Assembly: GCA_938044045.1 (NCBI GenBank)
Contig: CALIQN010000121.1
Location: forward strand, 1 to 10,325
From: an uncultured Peptococcaceae bacterium
GTDB taxonomy: Bacteria > Bacillota > Peptococcia > Peptococcales > Peptococcaceae
DNA: 10,325 bases
Direction: 5' to 3'
The notes beneath the pieces were generated by a model that was not told the origin of the DNA, searched no databases, and was given only the letters and a program-made list of their open reading frames with translations. Of this stretch, positions 6,764-10,325 are shown one piece after another. Each line of letters starts with the position of its first letter. Position 1 is the first letter of the stretch. The translations under genes were made by a program, and so were the position numbers.

Positions 6764-7936
6764 ATGAATCAAGAAAGAACGTCAGTATTTTCCAATAGTT
6801 TGATATGGTTTGGTGCGGCAGTTTCTATTGCGGAAATTATTACAGGGACACTTTTTGCCCCATTAGGTTTAGTGAATGGTATTTTAGCAATTATTATTGG
6901 TCATCTTATCGGTGGATGCTTGCTTTTCTTTGCTGGCTATATTGGTGCTAAGACAAGAAAAGGGGCAATGGAAACGGTTAAAGGCTCTTTTGGTGAAAAG
7001 GGTTCTATGCTCTTTTCTTCCCTCAATGTCTTACAGCTTGTAGGCTGGACTGCCATCATGATTGTCGGTGGGGCTGCTGCGGCACATACTGCTATGGACA
7101 TTGGTGGACAATGGATTTGGAGCCTTATTATCGGCGGACTGATTTTAATTTGGCTTTTTATTGGCATTAAAAATATGAGTAAGATTAATATTGTGGCAAT
7201 GAGTGCCCTTTTCTTACTCACAATTTTCTTGAGTTATAAGATATTTGGTGGTGGACAGGTTAGCCCTGTAGAAGGAGAATTGAGCTTTGGTAATGCGATA
7301 GAGCTTGCTTTGGCAATGCCTTTATCTTGGTTGCCGTTAATCTCAGATTATACTAGAAGAGCTGAAAAGCCATTTGCAGCGACTTGTGCCAGTGCCAGTA
7401 CCTATATCGTCGTCAGCACATGGATGTATGTGATTGGACTTGGAGCAAGTTTGTATGCTGGAAAGTCTGATATTGCTGAAATCTTAGTGGGGGCAGGCTT
7501 TAGCTTGGTGGCGCTCTTTATCGTCATCTTCTCTACGGTAACGACGACCTTTTTGGACGTTTATTCTGCGGGGGTCAGTGCTAACGCCTTAAACAAAAAT
7601 TTTTCTGAAAGAACGGTTGCCTTGGTGGTCTTGGCAGTAGGCTTGCTTTTAGCCTTATTTGCCCCTGTTAATGCTTTTGAATCTTTCTTGTATTTGATTG
7701 GCTCAGTATTTGCACCAATGATTACCATCTTGATGGTGGACTTCTTTATTTTGAAAAATGATTTTTCAATGCAAGCCTTTAGATGGCAAAATCTCTTTTT
7801 GTGGTTGATTGGCTTTGGGCTTTATCGTTACTTCTTATCTTTGGAAACACCAATAGGCAATACTCTACCTGTCATTGTAATTGTTGCGATTTTGGCTTTG
7901 ATCTTAGATAAGGTATGGGGCAAAAAGAATGCTTAA
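6764..7936 (+). CDS. cytX: CytX, putative hydroxymethylpyrimidine (HMP) permease
   Basis: This is an integral membrane transporter of the NCS1 (cytosine/purine/allantoin permease) family, CytX branch, predicted to import the pyrimidine half of thiamine. The product is 390 residues with roughly twelve hydrophobic segments. Seen features: an N-terminal SNSLIWFGAAVSIAEIITGT segment typical of CytX, a Gly-rich AIIIGHLIGG second helix, GWTAIMIVGGAAAA, PLSWLPLISDYTRRA in the middle (the family's conserved S-D-Y-T region), TTTFLDVYSAGVSAN, and SVFAPMITILMVDFF near the end. AGG at 6755-6757 is 6 nt before ATG 6764. Its last 8 nt overlap thiM. Position in a TPP-riboswitch operon beside thiM, thiE and thiD supports HMP rather than cytosine as substrate. 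Uptake specificity is inferred from family and context. Confidence 0.92.
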   Translation: MNQERTSVFSNSLIWFGAAVSIAEIITGTLFAPLGLVNGILAIIIGHLIGGCLLFFAGYIGAKTRKGAMETVKGSFGEKGSMLFSSLNVLQLVGWTAIMIVGGAAAAHTAMDIGGQWIWSLIIGGLILIWLFIGIKNMSKINIVAMSALFLLTIFLSYKIFGGGQVSPVEGELSFGNAIELALAMPLSWLPLISDYTRRAEKPFAATCASASTYIVVSTWMYVIGLGASLYAGKSDIAEILVGAGFSLVALFIVIFSTVTTTFLDVYSAGVSANALNKNFSERTVALVVLAVGLLLALFAPVNAFESFLYLIGSVFAPMITILMVDFFILKNDFSMQAFRWQNLFLWLIGFGLYRYFLSLETPIGNTLPVIVIVAILALILDKVWGKKNA

Positions 7937-8738
7937 GCCCCATTTATCGTCCTTGAAAGCAGAAGTCCCACTCATCCATAACATGGTTAGTCATGTGAGT
8001 GCCAACGATTGTGCAAACTTTCTTCTGGCCTTGGGGGCTTCGCCAATCATGGCAGAAGAAAAACTGGAAATGTCATCTTTAAGCCAAGTGGCGAAGGGGC
8101 TTCATCTGAACCTAGGGACAGTTACCACCTATCGCTTTGAGGCGATGAAGGAAGCGATACTAGCTTATAGTAGAGCGGGTTTACCCATTGTATTAGATCC
8201 TGTAGGGATCGCTAGTAGTCCTTACCGCTTGGCGAGTGTCAAAACCTTACTGGATTTGGCAATGCCGAGGGTGATAAGAGGCAATTATGCAGAATTGATG
8301 TGTTTAGCAGGACTAGCAACGGAAGAAAAGGGCGTAGATAGCACCCTTTCTTATGACAAGGTAAAGATTGATATAGACCGTTTATTAAAGACAAGTACCC
8401 TATTGGGTAGCATCCTTGTTCTATCAGGCGAGGAGGATCTCATAATAGGTCAAGGCAAGGTTATAAAGGTGAGTAATGGTCATCCGATGATGGCACGCTT
8501 GACAGGTTGTGGCTGTATGCAGTCTGCCCTTTTGGCAGGTCTGTTGGCAGTGGCTGAGGATGACTTTGCGGCCTGTCTTTATGGCGTGGCTCTGATGGGT
8601 GTCTTGGGTGAAAGGGCAGGCAAGGGTTTGGCTGAGGCAAAGGGTAACCTGAGCTTTAAGCTGGCGTTATTTGACGAAGCATTTTATGCTAAAGATGAAC
8701 AAATCATTCAAGGAGCAAGGTATGAAGAAATTAGATGA
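7929..8738 (+). CDS. thiM: Hydroxyethylthiazole kinase ThiM
   Basis: ThiM phosphorylates 4-methyl-5-(2-hydroxyethyl)thiazole with ATP in the cytosol, giving the thiazole phosphate used by ThiE. The product is 269 residues, the normal size for this ribokinase-fold enzyme. Visible family motifs: PLIHNMVSHVSANDCANFLLALGASPIMAE at the N-terminus (thiazole pocket and trimer interface), IVLDPVG, RGNYAEL with N119 and E122 of the metal/ATP region, a Gly-rich ILVLSGEEDLI strand, NGHPMMARLTGCGCM, and an ADP-binding helical end. TGCGC at 192-196 is the anion hole, with C196 in the catalytic cysteine position. ATG 7929 lies inside the end of cytX (8-nt overlap), with only a weak GGGG-type site upstream, so translation probably depends on coupling to cytX. 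The last 17 nt overlap thiE. The downstream partners ThiE and ThiD fit salvage. Confidence 0.96.
   Translation: MLKPHLSSLKAEVPLIHNMVSHVSANDCANFLLALGASPIMAEEKLEMSSLSQVAKGLHLNLGTVTTYRFEAMKEAILAYSRAGLPIVLDPVGIASSPYRLASVKTLLDLAMPRVIRGNYAELMCLAGLATEEKGVDSTLSYDKVKIDIDRLLKTSTLLGSILVLSGEEDLIIGQGKVIKVSNGHPMMARLTGCGCMQSALLAGLLAVAEDDFAACLYGVALMGVLGERAGKGLAEAKGNLSFKLALFDEAFYAKDEQIIQGARYEEIR
8710..8715 (+). promoter_or_regulatory. Ribosome binding site of thiE (AAGGAG)
   Basis: AAGGAG at 8710-8715, within the thiM coding sequence, is 6 nt before ATG 8722. It fixes the thiE start and argues against the longer in-frame start at ATG 8671, which has no comparable site and would add 17 residues that resemble shifted thiM sequence. 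Confidence 0.85.
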
Positions 8739-9360
8739 GATGACGCTTTATGCGATTACAGATAGCAGATGGGCAGAAAAAGAGGCTTTTTTGACGCAAA
8801 TTGAGCAAGTGCTCAGTGCAGGGGTGAACCTCTTGCAACTAAGGGAAAAAGAGCTGGATGATGCGAGCTTTTTAGAAAGGGCAAAGGCGTGCAAGGTGCT
8901 TTGTGACCAGTATCAGGTGCCTTTAATCATCAATGATAGAGTAGAGATTGCCAAGACAATAGGTGCTAGTGGCGTTCACGTCGGACAAAGTGATCTTGAA
9001 GCGGGAGAGGCTAGAACCCTTCTAGGTGAAGAGGCGATTTTGGGCGTGTCAGCACATAGTGTAGAAGAAGCATGTCTTGCTGAAAAAAATGGCGCAGACT
9101 ATATTGGTGTGGGTGCGATGTTTCAGACAGGGACAAAAAAAGATGCGACAACCCTTTCTTTTGATACCTTGCGAGAGATTGTCCAGTCAGTGACGATTCC
9201 TGTTGTAGCAATTGGTGGCATTAATGAAGATAATATTGATAGCCTAAAAGGGACAGGTATCAGTGGGGTGGCAGTGGTTTCCTGTATTTTTGCCAAAAAA
9301 GATTGCCACACGGCAGCAAAACTAATGAAGGAAAAGGCTCAAAAAGTCATAGGAGGGTAA
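8722..9360 (+). CDS. thiE: Thiamine phosphate synthase ThiE
   Basis: ThiE is the TIM-barrel enzyme that joins HMP pyrophosphate with thiazole phosphate, releasing pyrophosphate and giving thiamine monophosphate. From ATG 8722 it is 212 residues, a standard length. Motifs in order: LYAITDS at the first strand, QLREK (39-43), IINDR with N71-D72-R73 for HMP-PP and Mg binding, GVHVGQSD (84-91), ADYIGVGAMFQTGTKKDA (125-142, the phosphate-binding TxTK loop), VVAIGGI (about 161-167) and GVAVVS (182-187), which holds the thiazole phosphate. The commoner loop form is GPxFPTxTK; AMFQTGTK here is a mild variant. The start overlaps the end of thiM by 17 nt and has its own strong ribosome binding site; thiD begins 4 nt after the stop. 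Function is firm. Confidence 0.96.
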   Translation: MKKLDEMTLYAITDSRWAEKEAFLTQIEQVLSAGVNLLQLREKELDDASFLERAKACKVLCDQYQVPLIINDRVEIAKTIGASGVHVGQSDLEAGEARTLLGEEAILGVSAHSVEEACLAEKNGADYIGVGAMFQTGTKKDATTLSFDTLREIVQSVTIPVVAIGGINEDNIDSLKGTGISGVAVVSCIFAKKDCHTAAKLMKEKAQKVIGG

Positions 9361-9364
9361 AGAG

Positions 9365-10144
9365 ATGAAAAAAGTATTGACTATAGCGGGTTCGGACTGT
9401 AGTGGTGGGGCAGGGATTCAAGCAGACTTAAAAACAATTTGTGCCCACAAGATGTATGGCATGAGTGCCATTACTGCGCTAACAGCACAAAACACCAAAG
9501 GGGTATATTCTATTTTTGATACAACGCCTGAGTTTTTAGCAGAGCAATTGGATGCTATTTTTACAGATATCTATCCAGATAGTATCAAAATAGGTATGGT
9601 ATCCAATCCAGCGTTGATTCAGATGATTGTTGATAAATTAAAACAATATGATGCCAAAAACATCGTTGTTGATCCGGTGATGATTTCGACAAGTGGTTAT
9701 AAACTTTTGACCGATGAGGCGATCGATATTTTGACCTCTGGACTCATTCCTTTAGCAACAGTGATTACACCGAATACCTTCGAGGCGGAAGCGCTTTCAG
9801 GCGAAAAGATAACAGATGAGGCAAGCCTTTTAGAGGTTAGTAAAATGATGTATGAAAAATTTGGTACCAATATCTTAATTAAAGGTGGACATCTAGAGGG
9901 TGAAGATGCTGTCGACATTCTTTATGATAGCAAGACCCACCGTTTTGCCTTACCTAAGGTTCAAAATCCTAATACCCATGGGACAGGTTGCACCTTATCT
10001 TCTGCAATTGCTTGTCAACTAGCAGCTGGCAACAACTTAATTGATAGCATCGAGAAAGCCAAGCAATATCTCCATGGTGCCTTAAGCGATATGCTTGACT
10101 TGGGTCAAGGCAGTGGACCAGTCAATCATCTCTATAATTTATAA
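9365..10144 (+). CDS. thiD: Hydroxymethylpyrimidine/phosphomethylpyrimidine kinase ThiD
   Basis: ThiD carries out two successive ATP-dependent phosphorylations, HMP to HMP-P to HMP-PP, supplying the pyrimidine substrate of ThiE. The product is 259 residues, typical for the ribokinase-fold family. Seen motifs: LTIAGSDCSGGAGIQADLKT at 5-23, MYGMSAITALTAQNT, IKIGMVSN, VVDPVMISTSG (substrate and phosphate region), ITPNTFEAEALSG, ILIKGGH, and NTHGTGCTLSSAIA with the GTGC anion hole at 206-209. AGGAGGG at 9351-9357, touching the thiE stop, is about 7 nt before ATG 9365. It is the last gene of the operon and is followed by a strong terminator. The HMP-P kinase activity also protects against toxic pyrimidine analogues in this family. 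A closely related paralogue (PdxK/ThiD2, pyridoxal kinase) exists in Bacillota, but the operon context favours HMP kinase. Confidence 0.95.
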   Translation: MKKVLTIAGSDCSGGAGIQADLKTICAHKMYGMSAITALTAQNTKGVYSIFDTTPEFLAEQLDAIFTDIYPDSIKIGMVSNPALIQMIVDKLKQYDAKNIVVDPVMISTSGYKLLTDEAIDILTSGLIPLATVITPNTFEAEALSGEKITDEASLLEVSKMMYEKFGTNILIKGGHLEGEDAVDILYDSKTHRFALPKVQNPNTHGTGCTLSSAIACQLAAGNNLIDSIEKAKQYLHGALSDMLDLGQGSGPVNHLYNL

Positions 10145-10153
10145 AAGATAATA

Positions 10154-10191
10154 AAAATAACCTGTAGAAATTTTCTACAGGTTATTTTTTT
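10154..10191. terminator. Strong, probably bidirectional intrinsic terminator
   Basis: CCTGTAGAA (10161-10169) pairs with TTCTACAGG (10173-10181), and the stem extends outward through AAAATAA on the left and TTATTTT on the right. A T run follows on the plus strand (10185-10191), and the A-rich left side gives a T-rich tail on the minus strand. It lies between the thiD stop (10144) and the stop of a convergent minus-strand gene (10190-10192), as expected for a shared terminator. Confidence 0.93.
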
Positions 10192-10325
10192 ATTGTTGTC
10201 CTTGTTGTGTTTGTTGTTCATTTTGTGCTGGGGTACTTGCCTCAGCACTTGCCTTTGCTTGCGCTTCTTGAGCTTTTTTAGCGATTTCACTTACTTGCTC
10301 ATCAACCGCATCTTTTTCAAGTAAG
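10190..10325 (-). CDS. 3' end of a convergent gene with Ala/Gln-rich C-terminus (unidentified)
   Basis: Read on the minus strand, an open frame enters from the right edge and ends at TAA (plus coordinates 10190-10192). It gives 44 visible residues: a charged, probably helical stretch LLEKDAVDEQVSEIAKKAQ, then Ala/Ser/Glu-rich AQAKASAEAS, then a polar tail TPAQNEQQTQQGQQ. Support for coding is the uninterrupted frame, a periodic Lys/Glu/Ala composition typical of a real protein tail, and its ending exactly in the arm of the bidirectional terminator. The bulk of the gene lies outside, so the product is not recognised. Disordered Gln/Ala-rich ends of this kind occur in chaperones, membrane-anchored and secreted proteins. 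I assign no function. Confidence 0.72.
   Translation of the reverse strand, partial: LLEKDAVDEQVSEIAKKAQEAQAKASAEASTPAQNEQQTQQGQQ

Noticed and set aside
8671..8721. ATG 8671 as the thiE start
   Set aside because: It would extend the overlap with thiM to 68 nt and add 17 residues without family match, while ATG 8722 has AAGGAG 6 nt upstream.
1..10325. CRISPR, toxin-antitoxin, insertion sequence or phage-related signals
   Set aside because: Reading both strands showed no spaced direct repeats, transposase motifs, terminal inverted repeats or small gene pairs; all space is taken by housekeeping and thiamine genes.

Overview
This window is a compact, gene-dense piece of a low-GC Bacillota (Firmicutes) chromosome. 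The signs are AT-rich coding with strong purine-rich Shine-Dalgarno sequences, a smc-ftsY gene pair, a TPP riboswitch of the transcription-termination type, and salvage-type thiamine genes with ThiW and CytX transporters. A clostridial lineage seems likely, but the genus cannot be read from the sequence. No prophage, insertion sequence, CRISPR array, tRNA or rRNA is visible, and base and codon use look uniform throughout.

Region 1 (1-6059, all plus strand) is a housekeeping operon with overlapping or nearly abutting genes. It holds the 3' end of a gene with a KH-like GxxG motif, then smc (chromosome condensation ATPase), ftsY (signal recognition particle receptor), and a TRZ/ATZ-type amidohydrolase resembling S-adenosylhomocysteine/5'-methylthioadenosine deaminases. 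Two of the starts are probably TTG codons chosen by their ribosome binding sites: smc at 177 and the deaminase at 4779. FtsY carries an acidic tail at its C-terminus whose codons overlap the deaminase start.

Region 2 (6060-6253) is regulatory. A near-consensus promoter with an extended -10 lies two bases after the deaminase stop. A TPP riboswitch follows, then a candidate antiterminator and a strong intrinsic terminator. No other terminator separates region 1 from region 3, so this riboswitch probably also gates read-through from the smc operon.

Region 3 (6254-10144) is a thiamine precursor salvage operon: thiW (thiazole ECF S-component), cytX (putative hydroxymethylpyrimidine permease), thiM (thiazole kinase), thiE (thiamine phosphate synthase) and thiD (HMP/HMP-P kinase). 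Together these genes import both halves of thiamine, phosphorylate each, and join them to thiamine monophosphate. No gene for de novo synthesis of either moiety (thiC, thiG and so on) and no thiamine monophosphate kinase is present here.

Region 4 (10145-10325) contains a long hairpin that can serve as a bidirectional terminator, then the 3' end of a convergent minus-strand gene with an Ala/Gln-rich tail. Overall this is a well-understood kind of region. The second-look items are start-site choice, regulatory architecture and the unusual FtsY tail; I saw no convincing undescribed system.
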